DNA from: Tardiphaga robiniae
GTDB lineage: Bacteria; Pseudomonadota; Alphaproteobacteria; Rhizobiales; Xanthobacteraceae
NCBI RefSeq assembly: GCF_001618955.1
Contig: NZ_LVYV01000055.1
Location: 124,001 to 188,000, forward strand
Reading direction: 5' to 3'
DNA length: 64,000 nucleotides
The position numbers and the translations under genes were made by a program. How positions within the stretch are numbered: position 1 is the stretch's first letter; every line of letters starts with the position of its first letter. The notes beneath the pieces are model-generated. The model searched no databases. It was not told the DNA's origin and saw only the letters and a program-made list of their open reading frames with translations. This document shows positions 37,821 to 45,563 of the stretch, in pieces.

Positions 37821-38434
37821 TTGGTGGGGCTCGCGGTCCCTACCGCCGATTCCCACTTGGTCTGGTTGGCCTTGAGCTTCGGGTGCGACACCAGCAGATG
37901 CCACACCACCGCCTGGAAGGCCTCGGAATGCGGTGTGACGTTGTCCGGATTAACCGTCGGCACGATCACGCAGGCATCGGCGACCTGCGCCGTGTAGCCG
38001 CCGTCGCGACCGACCACGCCCATGATCTTGGCGCCCACCGACTTGGCATACTGCAGCGCCATCACAAGGTTGGGGCTGATGTTCTTTTCGAGATTGCCGC
38101 CGCCGACCGAGAAAATGAAGATCGCGTCCTTGGCGAGTAGCTTGCTGACCTTGAGCCACTCTACGAAAATCGTGGCCCAGCCTTCGTCGTTGGTGCGCGC
38201 CGTCAGTTCGGACACGTTGTCGGTCGGCGCATAGCTCTCGATACCGACGATCTTGCGGAAATCGTTCACCGCATGGCCGCAATTGCCCGCGCTGCCGCCG
38301 ACGCCCAGAAAGAAGATGCGGCCGCCATCGGCTTTCACCGTCGCGAGCAGATCCGCCATTTTCTCAATTGGGGCCACATCCATCTTGGCGATGATATCGG
38401 CTGATTCACGCATGTGCTGTACTGCGTAGCTCAT
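37817..38434 (-). CDS. gmhA: SIS-domain phosphoheptose isomerase (GmhA-like)
   Basis: GmhA isomerises sedoheptulose-7-phosphate to D-glycero-D-manno-heptose-7-phosphate, the first committed step. The SIS fold shows in GRIFFLGVGGSAGNCGHAVN and AIFIFSVGGGNLEKN. The segment TPHSEAFQAVVWHLLVSHP supplies Gln and His ligands of the usual metal site. The metal-site Glu of enterobacterial GmhA appears as Asp in AVNDF, a feature I associate with the divergent isomerases found with HddA. The assignment relies partly on its neighbours kinase, phosphatase and guanylyltransferase. 205 residues, start ATG 38434. Confidence 0.87.
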   Translation of the reverse strand: MSYAVQHMRESADIIAKMDVAPIEKMADLLATVKADGGRIFFLGVGGSAGNCGHAVNDFRKIVGIESYAPTDNVSELTARTNDEGWATIFVEWLKVSKLLAKDAIFIFSVGGGNLEKNISPNLVMALQYAKSVGAKIMGVVGRDGGYTAQVADACVIVPTVNPDNVTPHSEAFQAVVWHLLVSHPKLKANQTKWESAVGTASPTK

Positions 38435-38436
38435 GA

Positions 38437-39141
38437 TTACTTTCCCCTACCCCTGAAATAGTCCGCCGCTTCGGCGAGACCTTTGTGAGAGCCGATTTCG
38501 TAAAATCGCTCCTGGACTTCGAAACCTGCAAGTTGCCCGGCCAGCGACAGTCGATGATAGACGTCTGCCAGGTCGAATGCCTCATCGCCTTGCTCGGCGG
38601 CCAGAATATCCGCCGATATCGCACCCAAGCCGTAATCGATGTGCTTCATCTCGGGCGTCGGCAAGCGCTTGTTGTACTCCACAATCACATCGTCCGAGAA
38701 CAGGACGTTGCTCTTGTCCCACTGATCCGCGTTGCGCTGCACTGTCATCAACGCAGGCTTGCCGCTGTTCAGGAAACGGTCCTCTACAGCATTGAAATCG
38801 ATCGGCAGATACGAGTCTCCATACAGGACCAAAAACTGCGAGTCCAGAAGCGGCAAGGCCTGCTTCAGTGCGCCCCCGGTTCCCAGCAATTTAGGCCAGT
38901 CCTGCGAGTAGGATACCGACAATCCGCTGGCAGAGCCGTCACCGACAACATCCCGGATCTGCTCCCCAAGAAACCCGATGCACATCACCACCCGGGTGAC
39001 GCCCTGTCCGCGCAGGTAAGCCAGTTGACGCAGAATAAATGGCTCACCCGCTACATCGACCAGCGCTTTGGGAATCCTTTCCGTGATTGGCTTCAGCCGC
39101 GTCGCCAAGCCCCCGGCGAGGATCGCAACTGGCAGCTTCAC
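38437..39141 (-). CDS. hddC: Heptose-1-phosphate guanylyltransferase (HddC-like nucleotidyltransferase)
   Basis: This sugar-phosphate nucleotidyltransferase would condense GTP with D-glycero-alpha-D-manno-heptose-1-P to GDP-heptose. The N-terminal signature is VAILAGGLATRLKPITERIP followed by KALVDVAGEPFI. The middle has LLGTGGALKQALPLL and VLYGDSYLPIDF (metal-binding Asp). A C-terminal FYEIGSHKGLAEAADYF is the usual end of this family. 234 residues. GTP/heptose specificity is inferred from linkage to hddA and gmhAB; mannose-1-P or another sugar cannot be excluded. It overlaps hddA by 4 bp. Confidence 0.87.
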   Translation of the reverse strand: MKLPVAILAGGLATRLKPITERIPKALVDVAGEPFILRQLAYLRGQGVTRVVMCIGFLGEQIRDVVGDGSASGLSVSYSQDWPKLLGTGGALKQALPLLDSQFLVLYGDSYLPIDFNAVEDRFLNSGKPALMTVQRNADQWDKSNVLFSDDVIVEYNKRLPTPEMKHIDYGLGAISADILAAEQGDEAFDLADVYHRLSLAGQLAGFEVQERFYEIGSHKGLAEAADYFRGRGK

Positions 39142-40118
39142 GAGAACAATACTTTCGTGCCTTCAAAATCGAACGCGAAACGCACTTCTTCCAAGCCGGC
39201 TTTCGCCATGGAGTGTCGCAGCTTGTTGCGATCGCTGGCGTAGAACAACAGAAAGCCACCGCCGCCTGCGCCGACCAGCTTGCCGCCCGCGGCGCCGTTC
39301 TTCATGCCAATGTCATACCACTCGTCAATGTGGGAATTGCTCATACCGCCGGAGCGTCGCTTCTTGTGCTCCCAGTGCTCATGCATCAGAGCACCGAAAT
39401 CCTCCGTCTTGCCGGTCTCGAGCATAACCTGGCTCTTCAGGCCTAGCTCTTTGACGAAGTGCAGGTTGGCGATCATGTCCTTGTCGCTGCTCTTTGTCCT
39501 GGTGTTCTGGTCCTTCAGGATCGAGCCGGCGCTACGTGAAAAGCCGGTGAAGAACAGCAGCAGATTGTCCTCCAGATCGAACTTCGTATCCATCGAGATA
39601 TTCAGCGGGACGACATCGACGCTGTTGTCCGGATTGAACGTGAAGCAGGTCAAGCCGCCACAGGCCGCGATGTACTGATCTTGCTTGCCGATTGGCTCGC
39701 CCAGGCGGTCGATCTCAATCTCGCAGGCGAGCTCGGCGAGATCCTTCGGCTCAATCTGACGCATCCGATGGACGTAGAGCGCTTTCAAAAGTGCCGTGGT
39801 GAAGCTGCCCGACGATCCCAGCCCGGTGCCCGAGGGAATGTCCGCCAGCGTGGTAATCTCGACCTGCGGGGTTTTGAAGCCGAGCATCTTGATCGCTTCG
39901 CGGATGATCGGATGCTGAACTTCGTCCGTCGCCTGCACGTGTTCAAGCTGCGAGTACTTGAGATAGATTCCTTCGGTGAACGGCCGCATCACATTGATGT
40001 AGACGTATTTGTTGATCGCTCCTGCGATCAGGAAACCGCCATGCTCGCGATAATACGATGGCAGATCCGTGCCGCCGCCGCCGAGGCTGATTCTCAGTGG
40101 GCTACGCGTTGTGATCAT
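39138..40118 (-). CDS. hddA: D-glycero-alpha-D-manno-heptose-7-phosphate kinase (HddA)
   Basis: HddA is a GHMP kinase that phosphorylates the anomeric carbon of heptose-7-P in the GDP-heptose branch. MITTRSPLRISLGGGGTDLP is the characteristic HddA start. The ATP-binding GHMP motif is PSGTGLGSSGSFTTAL (about residues 95-110) and the C-terminal motif is KLVGAGGGGFLLFY. The segment LGEPIGKQDQYIAACGG is the family catalytic region. 326 residues from ATG 40118; the frame opens 9 codons further upstream at 40145. It overlaps the oxidoreductase gene by 17 bp, so the two are co-translated. Confidence 0.93.
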   Translation of the reverse strand: MITTRSPLRISLGGGGTDLPSYYREHGGFLIAGAINKYVYINVMRPFTEGIYLKYSQLEHVQATDEVQHPIIREAIKMLGFKTPQVEITTLADIPSGTGLGSSGSFTTALLKALYVHRMRQIEPKDLAELACEIEIDRLGEPIGKQDQYIAACGGLTCFTFNPDNSVDVVPLNISMDTKFDLEDNLLLFFTGFSRSAGSILKDQNTRTKSSDKDMIANLHFVKELGLKSQVMLETGKTEDFGALMHEHWEHKKRRSGGMSNSHIDEWYDIGMKNGAAGGKLVGAGGGGFLLFYASDRNKLRHSMAKAGLEEVRFAFDFEGTKVLFS

Positions 40119-41124
40119 AACCAGACATCCTGTAAATCTTTTCAATGATGTGAAGTGCTTCGACGGCGTCGCGGATGCCGGCCGCCGGCTGACGCTTCAG
40201 CCGGATATCTTCCAGAAACTCGGCGAATTCAACGTCCCAGGAGTTATCCGCCATCGGATATTCCCAGCTCGTCGTTTCCGGCGGGCCCATTTCCGGCAGC
40301 ATCTTGTAGAACGTCAGACGTTCGGCGCCATAGCTGCCGCCGAGGCCGTTGATATCGATCTTGCCGTCGCGCCCGTAAATCTCGAACGAAAACGTATTCT
40401 TCCATTCAGTGCAGCTGGCATGCAGGAAGGCCACCTTCCGCTCCACCGTCTTGAGGAGCAGGAAGCCGTTGTCGTCGACCGGCATGTCCCAGTAATAGGT
40501 CGCTGCAAAACCGTCCACTTCGGCGAAATCGCCGAGAAACCAGCGTGCCAGATCGACCAGATGCGGCCCCTGATCGATCAGCTCGCCGCCGCCGGACTTC
40601 TTCGGATCGGAGCGCCATTCGCGATCGTAACCGACACGGCCGCCATGGCCGTAGCGCGCACGCAGGAACATCAGCGGACCAAGCTCGCCCGAGGTGACGA
40701 GCTGATACGCCTTCTGCAGCGCGCGGTGATAACGGTGATTGAAGCCGACGCGAACCAGACAGCCCTTGGCGGCCGCTGCCTCGGCGAGCCCTGCGAGCTC
40801 TGCGGCATTGCGCGCTGCCGGCTTCTCGATCAGCACATTCTTGCCTGCGGCCACGGCGCCGTGGGCGATCTCCGCCAGCGTGTCGTGCAGGGTCGCGATC
40901 ATGACGATGGAGACCTCCGGGTTGGCCACCGCCTGCTGCCAGTCGGTCACTGCGCGGCAGCCCGGCGCAGTCGCCGCCAGCCGATCGGCGCGGTCCTGTG
41001 CGATGTCGGCGCAGACCACCAGACGCGCATTGCCGAGCGCCTTGGCGCGCTTGTGGCCGATCAGCCCGCAGCCGATGATGGCAACGCCCGGTGCACTCGC
41101 AGTTCCGCTCACTTGTCGCCCCAT
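40102..41124 (-). CDS. Gfo/Idh/MocA family oxidoreductase
   Basis: This is an NAD(P)-dependent dehydrogenase of the glucose-fructose oxidoreductase/inositol dehydrogenase family. Rossmann motif GVAIIGCGLIGHKRAKAL, the EKPAARNAAE loop with catalytic Lys, and SGGGELIDQGPHLVDLARWF containing the conserved Asp/His pair. 340 residues, normal length. In sugar loci such enzymes oxidise a nucleotide-sugar or inositol hydroxyl, or reduce a keto group. It lies between the SDR and the heptose kinase with overlaps of 16 and 17 bp, so it probably acts on an intermediate of this pathway. Substrate unknown. Confidence 0.88.
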   Translation of the reverse strand: MGRQVSGTASAPGVAIIGCGLIGHKRAKALGNARLVVCADIAQDRADRLAATAPGCRAVTDWQQAVANPEVSIVMIATLHDTLAEIAHGAVAAGKNVLIEKPAARNAAELAGLAEAAAAKGCLVRVGFNHRYHRALQKAYQLVTSGELGPLMFLRARYGHGGRVGYDREWRSDPKKSGGGELIDQGPHLVDLARWFLGDFAEVDGFAATYYWDMPVDDNGFLLLKTVERKVAFLHASCTEWKNTFSFEIYGRDGKIDINGLGGSYGAERLTFYKMLPEMGPPETTSWEYPMADNSWDVEFAEFLEDIRLKRQPAAGIRDAVEALHIIEKIYRMSGYDHNA

Positions 41125-41978
41125 TCCATCTTGCGGTCACGCCCGGTGATCCGCCGCAGCGTATATGCATCGCTGCTGTTGAGTTCGTCGAGATGCTTCG
41201 GCCAGTCTTCCCAACGGTCCCACTGCGCGGCGATCAATTTGCCGGTAATGCCATCGCTGTCAGCCGAACCGAGGAACACACACAGCGCTGCACCCACATC
41301 AAGCGGCGTGCCGCCCTCGCCCGCGATCTTCTTCATCCTATCGTAGAACTGGTGGCCGACCTTTTCCGGGCCAGCCTCGAGTAGTTGCTCCATCATCCGC
41401 GTGACCAGCGCACCCGGCGCGATCGCGTTGACGTCAATGTGGTCATCCTTGCATTCCAGCGCCAACGACTCCGTAAACCGCACGACACCGGCTTTCGATG
41501 CCGCATAGGCCGTGATTGCCGGCATCGGGTTTGCCGCCCCGCCCCCGGAGATGTTGACGATCTTGCCGTAACGCTGCGCGCGAAACATCGGCATCGCGGC
41601 ACGCGAGACGTAAACGAGTCCGAGCAGATTGATGCGAATGGCATCGACCCATTCATCCAGGTCGATATCCTCGATATTGCCCATCGGGCCATAGATGCCG
41701 GCATTGTTGACGAGGATATCGAGCCGCGGAAATTCGGAACGCACCGTTGCGAACAACGCATCGACGTCCGCGCGTTCGCCGACATCACCAACGACGGCGA
41801 CGATGCGCGCGCCCGTCGCAAGCAGCGGTTCAAGCGCCTGCTGTTGCGCAGCGAGCTTATCTGCACTGCGCGCGCACAGCACGACACTGGCGCCGTTGAC
41901 AACATACTGACGAGCGATTTCGGCGCCGAGCCCCTGGCTGGCGCCGGTGATGACGGCAGTGCGCCCCTGAAGCTTCAT
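41109..41978 (-). CDS. Short-chain dehydrogenase/reductase (classical SDR), 289 aa
   Basis: This is a classical SDR with TAVITGASQGLGAEIARQY (cofactor loop), ILVNNAGIYGPMG, active-site Ser in VNISGGGA and Tyr-xxx-Lys in TAYAASKAGVVRFTESLALE. A C-terminal extension of ~35 residues (ending RKMEWGDK) exceeds the usual 250-residue length and is rich in Trp and Asp. It overlaps the dehydrogenase-like gene upstream by 4 bp. Expected chemistry is a carbonyl/alcohol redox step on a sugar or cyclitol. A keto-sugar reductase is the most likely reading, without proof. Confidence 0.87.
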   Translation of the reverse strand: MKLQGRTAVITGASQGLGAEIARQYVVNGASVVLCARSADKLAAQQQALEPLLATGARIVAVVGDVGERADVDALFATVRSEFPRLDILVNNAGIYGPMGNIEDIDLDEWVDAIRINLLGLVYVSRAAMPMFRAQRYGKIVNISGGGAANPMPAITAYAASKAGVVRFTESLALECKDDHIDVNAIAPGALVTRMMEQLLEAGPEKVGHQFYDRMKKIAGEGGTPLDVGAALCVFLGSADSDGITGKLIAAQWDRWEDWPKHLDELNSSDAYTLRRITGRDRKMEWGDK

Positions 41979-43270
41979 TGCACCTTACCTGCAATAATAT
42001 AATCGAGCCCCGCGAGACCCGACAGCTGCTTCGATGCAAATGCGTTTTGATCAATCAGCAACGAACGTTGCATGGATGGAACAAGCCTTGCGAAATCGAG
42101 TTCGCGAAACTCGGGCCACTCGGTGAGCAGCACCACAGCCTCGCTATCGGCGAACACAGCATCCACCGATGGCGCGATGGTAACGGCCGAACCCAACGGC
42201 TCGGGCAAGCTCGCCACCTTCGGATCGAACACGGTCACTTGGGCGCCGTCGGCTATCAATTCTTGGATCACCTCGATCGCCACGGAGCGCCTGATCGCGT
42301 CGGTCCCGGCTTTGTAGGCGAGCCCGAGAACGCCAATTCTCTTGCCCTGGAGCCTTCCGAGTCGGCCGCGCACATGCCTGACAACCCACCCCTTGTGATG
42401 ATCGTTGCTTTCCAGCACTGCGGTCAACACGGAAACCCGCACGTCGACATCCTTCGCAATGGCCTTCAGAAACTGAACGTCGCGCGCCAGTGTACCGCCG
42501 CCGAAAGCAGATCCTGCCCGCACATAGGCCTTCTTGCCGATCCGGGGGTCAAGCCGCAGTGCGCCTTCTACTTCACTCATATCGGCGCCGACGCCCTCGC
42601 AGACCGAGGCAATCTCGTTTGTAAAAGTCACGCAGGTCGCGAGAAACGCATTGAGCGCGTGCTTGACCATTTCGGCGGACTCGACACGCGTCCATAGCAG
42701 CGTATCGCAGAACGGCGTCAGTATCGGTTCGATGACCCGGCGCGCAGCATCGCCGCGAATGCCGATGACGATACGTTCCGACTGCGTGAAAACCCGGATC
42801 GCGTCGCCGAGGCGAAGGTTCTCCGGCGAATAGGCGAACGAAACCTGGCGGCCGTTCGCGACCTCCGCGAAATCCTTCTCCAGCACCGCCGTACTGCCGA
42901 CAGGCACTTGCGACGAGATCAGAACGACGGCGCCGTCCTTCAGATGCGCGAACGTGCTGCGAATACGGTCGAGCACATAATCGACATCGGCAACGTCGTC
43001 GTCATCAACGGGCGTGTCGAAATTCACCCACAGCAGATCGGCAGACGCGACTGCCGACCCGACATCGCTGGTGAAGCTCAGCTTGCCGTCCTGCAATCCC
43101 TGCGACAGCATTGCATTGAGGCCGGGCTCGAACAGAGGCGCTTTGCCGATGCTCAGCTCTGCCGCTGCTTCCTGTGTCTCTGCCAGGCCGATAGTAACGA
43201 TCCCGCGCGATGCGAGACAGGCGGCCGTCACCGAGCCAAGATGCCAAAGACCATAGACACAGACCGTCAT
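41975..43270 (-). CDS. UDP-glucose/GDP-mannose dehydrogenase homologue lacking the catalytic Cys
   Basis: This 431-residue three-domain protein has the nucleotide-sugar dehydrogenase layout: N-terminal Rossmann CVYGLWHLGSVTAACLA, FAYSPENLRLGDAI, central helix with Lys203 and Asn207 (EMVKHALNAFL), and a C-terminal domain with GVLGLAYKAGTDAIRRS. The active-site loop, normally GGSCxxKD, reads AFGGGTLARDVQFL. The nucleophilic Cys is Thr260 (ACA, plus-strand 42491-42493) while the Asp264 base remains. Without Cys the second oxidation through a thioester should fail, so this enzyme may stop at the aldehyde, catalyse a different two-electron oxidation, or be inactive. It overlaps both neighbours by 4 bp. 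Confidence 0.88.
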   Translation of the reverse strand: MTVCVYGLWHLGSVTAACLASRGIVTIGLAETQEAAAELSIGKAPLFEPGLNAMLSQGLQDGKLSFTSDVGSAVASADLLWVNFDTPVDDDDVADVDYVLDRIRSTFAHLKDGAVVLISSQVPVGSTAVLEKDFAEVANGRQVSFAYSPENLRLGDAIRVFTQSERIVIGIRGDAARRVIEPILTPFCDTLLWTRVESAEMVKHALNAFLATCVTFTNEIASVCEGVGADMSEVEGALRLDPRIGKKAYVRAGSAFGGGTLARDVQFLKAIAKDVDVRVSVLTAVLESNDHHKGWVVRHVRGRLGRLQGKRIGVLGLAYKAGTDAIRRSVAIEVIQELIADGAQVTVFDPKVASLPEPLGSAVTIAPSVDAVFADSEAVVLLTEWPEFRELDFARLVPSMQRSLLIDQNAFASKQLSGLAGLDYIIAGKVQ

Positions 43271-44223
43271 GGCCGCGCCTCGACCACCCAGGGATTAGCA
43301 ATCAGATATTCCAACGTCGTTACGACACCCTGCTGGATCGACATCTTGGGAGTCCAGCCCAGCGCACGGATACGGCTGCAATCGAGGAAGATGAACGGAT
43401 TGTCACCGATCCAGCCGCGCTCGCCGCCGGTGTATTCCAGCGTCGGCTTCAACTGCAGGCGCTCACAGATCCAGCCGATCGACTGATTGACCTCGCAATA
43501 CTCGTCCTGGCCGAGATTGAAGATATTAACGCGATCCGTCGCTCGCTCGACGGCGATCATGATCGCGTCGATGCAGTCCTGCACATAAAGATAGGATTTG
43601 CGTTGCTTGCCGTTGCCCAGAACTTCAAGCTTCGACGGATCGGCCAGAAGCTTCTGATAGAAATCGAAGACGTGGCCGTGCGTGTAGCGTTCGCCGAGGA
43701 TCGACACGAAACGGAAGATGAAGCCCTGGAAGCCGAAGCCTTCGCAATAGGATGATATCAACCCCTCTGCCGCGATCTTGGAGTTGCCATAGAGCGATGT
43801 TTGCACCGGAAATGGCGCATCTTCCGGCGTCGGGAACACCTTGGCTTCGCCGTAGACCGAGCCTGTCGATGAGAACGCGATCTTCTTGATGCCGTTGGCG
43901 CGCATCGCCTCCAGCACGTTGTAGGTCGCGATCAGGTTCTGCTCGATATCCTTGAAAGGGTGATGCGTACCAAAACGAACGTCTGCATTCGCAGCCAGGT
44001 GGAACACCATATCACAGCCGGCTATCGCCGATCGCAATGCATCGGTATTCAACAGATCCGCCTCAACCAATTTGAAGTTGGCAGACTTCAACGCACCCTC
44101 GATAAAGCGACGCTGACCGGTGACGAAATTGTCGTAGCCGACCACGCTATGCCCGGCTGCAAGCAGCCGGTCCACCAGGTTGCTGGCAATGAAGCCCGCG
44201 GCTCCGGTTACGAAAGCTTTCAT
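43267..44223 (-). CDS. NAD-dependent epimerase/dehydratase, 318 aa
   Basis: This is an extended SDR related to GalE/WbpP-type nucleotide-sugar 4-epimerases. Cofactor motif AFVTGAAGFIASNLVDRLL, FSSTGSVYGEA with active-site Ser/Thr, and Tyr-xxx-Lys in TSLYGNSKIAAEGL. The middle Gly of the usual GFIGS is Ala (GFIAS). It would epimerise or oxidise C4 of a nucleotide-linked sugar in this operon, perhaps the GDP-heptose. It lies 16 bp after gtrA and overlaps the Cys-less dehydrogenase by 4 bp. Confidence 0.88.
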   Translation of the reverse strand: MKAFVTGAAGFIASNLVDRLLAAGHSVVGYDNFVTGQRRFIEGALKSANFKLVEADLLNTDALRSAIAGCDMVFHLAANADVRFGTHHPFKDIEQNLIATYNVLEAMRANGIKKIAFSSTGSVYGEAKVFPTPEDAPFPVQTSLYGNSKIAAEGLISSYCEGFGFQGFIFRFVSILGERYTHGHVFDFYQKLLADPSKLEVLGNGKQRKSYLYVQDCIDAIMIAVERATDRVNIFNLGQDEYCEVNQSIGWICERLQLKPTLEYTGGERGWIGDNPFIFLDCSRIRALGWTPKMSIQQGVVTTLEYLIANPWVVEARP

Positions 44224-44239
44224 CAGAGGGATCCTGTTC

Positions 44240-44674
44240 TCAAATCGTCTTCAATGGCCGATCGGACGACGCCGGCTCGGCAGGATGCAGAAAGACCCAG
44301 AAGCGATTGACCAGGTAACTGCAGATTGGGATGATGACCGCAATGACGATCAACGCGATCCGGTAATCTATCTGGAGAAGTTTGGTCGCAAGCCACATCG
44401 CCAGCGTGCTCACCAGAAAAGAAGCCACCGAACTCACAGCAAACTTCAATATGTAATCGCGATAGCGGCCCGGCACGACGAATGTGAAATGGAAATGGCC
44501 GATATACGATACCGCAAACGACGCGCAGAAGCCGAGAGTTGCGCCCATGATTGGACCTGCACCGGCCAGCTCGACTGCAATCAGCGCAGCTAGCACGTAG
44601 ACGGCGGTCGCAATGCCCCCGACCAGTGAAAAGCGGGCCAATCGCCAGAACTCGGTGATCAGTCCGACTCGCAT
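44240..44674 (-). CDS. GtrA family membrane protein, 144 aa
   Basis: This is a second GtrA-type putative lipid-linked sugar flippase with four hydrophobic helices. FSLVGGIATAVYVLAALIAV and LGFCASFAVSYIGHFHFTFV match the family, and the C-terminal IPICSYLVNRFWVFLHP is the NFxxxxxWVF element. It lies two genes downstream of a GtrB/DPM1-like glycosyltransferase in the same operon, as expected for a GtrA-GtrB pair that adds a side-group to a polysaccharide in the periplasm. Confidence 0.88.
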   Translation of the reverse strand: MRVGLITEFWRLARFSLVGGIATAVYVLAALIAVELAGAGPIMGATLGFCASFAVSYIGHFHFTFVVPGRYRDYILKFAVSSVASFLVSTLAMWLATKLLQIDYRIALIVIAVIIPICSYLVNRFWVFLHPAEPASSDRPLKTI

Positions 44675-45561
44675 CAGGCAATTTTCCGGGCCGTCACTAC
44701 GCAGCGGATGCCGCGTGGAAACTCTATGGCGCGCGACATCATCTCTTCCAGGGCCATGACAGCATGTCCGATCGGATTCAATCTGGACGTCGCACCAATT
44801 GCTTTTGCGACGTGCTCCTCGCGCTCAGCCGCGGGCTTCGGGCTGTTTTGCGAGCGCTTCTTCGCCAGATAGAATGCGGGATAGATCAACGCGCCCAAAT
44901 AGTTTCGGCGCTCGATCCGAAGTCCCGCGTTCTCGATCACCTTGCACAGTCCCGGCAGCGTATAGCGACGGAAATGCTTGAGTTCGCGATCGTAGTCGTC
45001 GAACAATTCAGGCCCTGCGGGAACCTCGATCACGGCAACGCCATCGGGCTTCAGCATGCGCGCGATATGCTGCACGGCCGCAACATCGTCCTCGATATGC
45101 TCGAGAACGTTGAGCAACACCATTGCGTCGTACGTATTCGATGGCAGCGGGCTATCGGCGAGATTGAAACGCACCAGCGGAATGTCCGGCATCTTGGCGC
45201 CGAGCTTCACGAGCGTGCCCAGCGTGTAATCGCCACCGGTCAGCCTGGCATTTGGCAATGCCAGGCGCATATCGGCCAGCAGATGGCCCGCCGAACAACC
45301 GACTTCCATGATCGACGCCGGCTGTGAACCAAGTGCACGCTTCAGCTCGTTGACGGCATGCCGTCGCGACGCCATGTCGATGAAATGGGTGCCGGATTCG
45401 GTAGCACTTTCATGAAGCTCGGTGAGTTCGTCGGACCAGCCGGAATCGCCGACCTCGTAGGCAAGGACGCGCGTTGTCTGACCACCGCGCTCGAAGCCGC
45501 TTCCGCTCCAAACAGGAGATTCTTCGCCGGCGGAAACAGGCGGAAACGTGACTTGGTTCAT
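44674..45561 (-). CDS. Class I SAM-dependent methyltransferase, 295 aa
   Basis: This is a Rossmann-fold methyltransferase of the Methyltransf_11/23 type: motif I SIMEVGCSAGHLLADM, motif II LTGGDYTLG, and YDAMVLLNVLEHIEDDVAAV as motif IV. MLKPDGVAVIEVPAGPELFD follows. A ~75-residue N-terminal part precedes the SAM-binding domain. ATG 45561 (MNQVTFPPV) is preferred; a TTG lies two codons upstream. It is positioned between the GtrB-like and GtrA genes. It may methylate a sugar hydroxyl or a lipid-linked intermediate. Confidence 0.87.
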   Translation of the reverse strand: MNQVTFPPVSAGEESPVWSGSGFERGGQTTRVLAYEVGDSGWSDELTELHESATESGTHFIDMASRRHAVNELKRALGSQPASIMEVGCSAGHLLADMRLALPNARLTGGDYTLGTLVKLGAKMPDIPLVRFNLADSPLPSNTYDAMVLLNVLEHIEDDVAAVQHIARMLKPDGVAVIEVPAGPELFDDYDRELKHFRRYTLPGLCKVIENAGLRIERRNYLGALIYPAFYLAKKRSQNSPKPAAEREEHVAKAIGATSRLNPIGHAVMALEEMMSRAIEFPRGIRCVVTARKIA

Positions 45562-45563
45562 CG

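Noticed and set aside
40069-41346. 425-aa plus-strand open frame opposite hddA and the Gfo/Idh gene
   Set aside because: It is antisense to two well-supported enzymes, has no domain or hydrophobic pattern, and is a by-product of GC-rich codon use.
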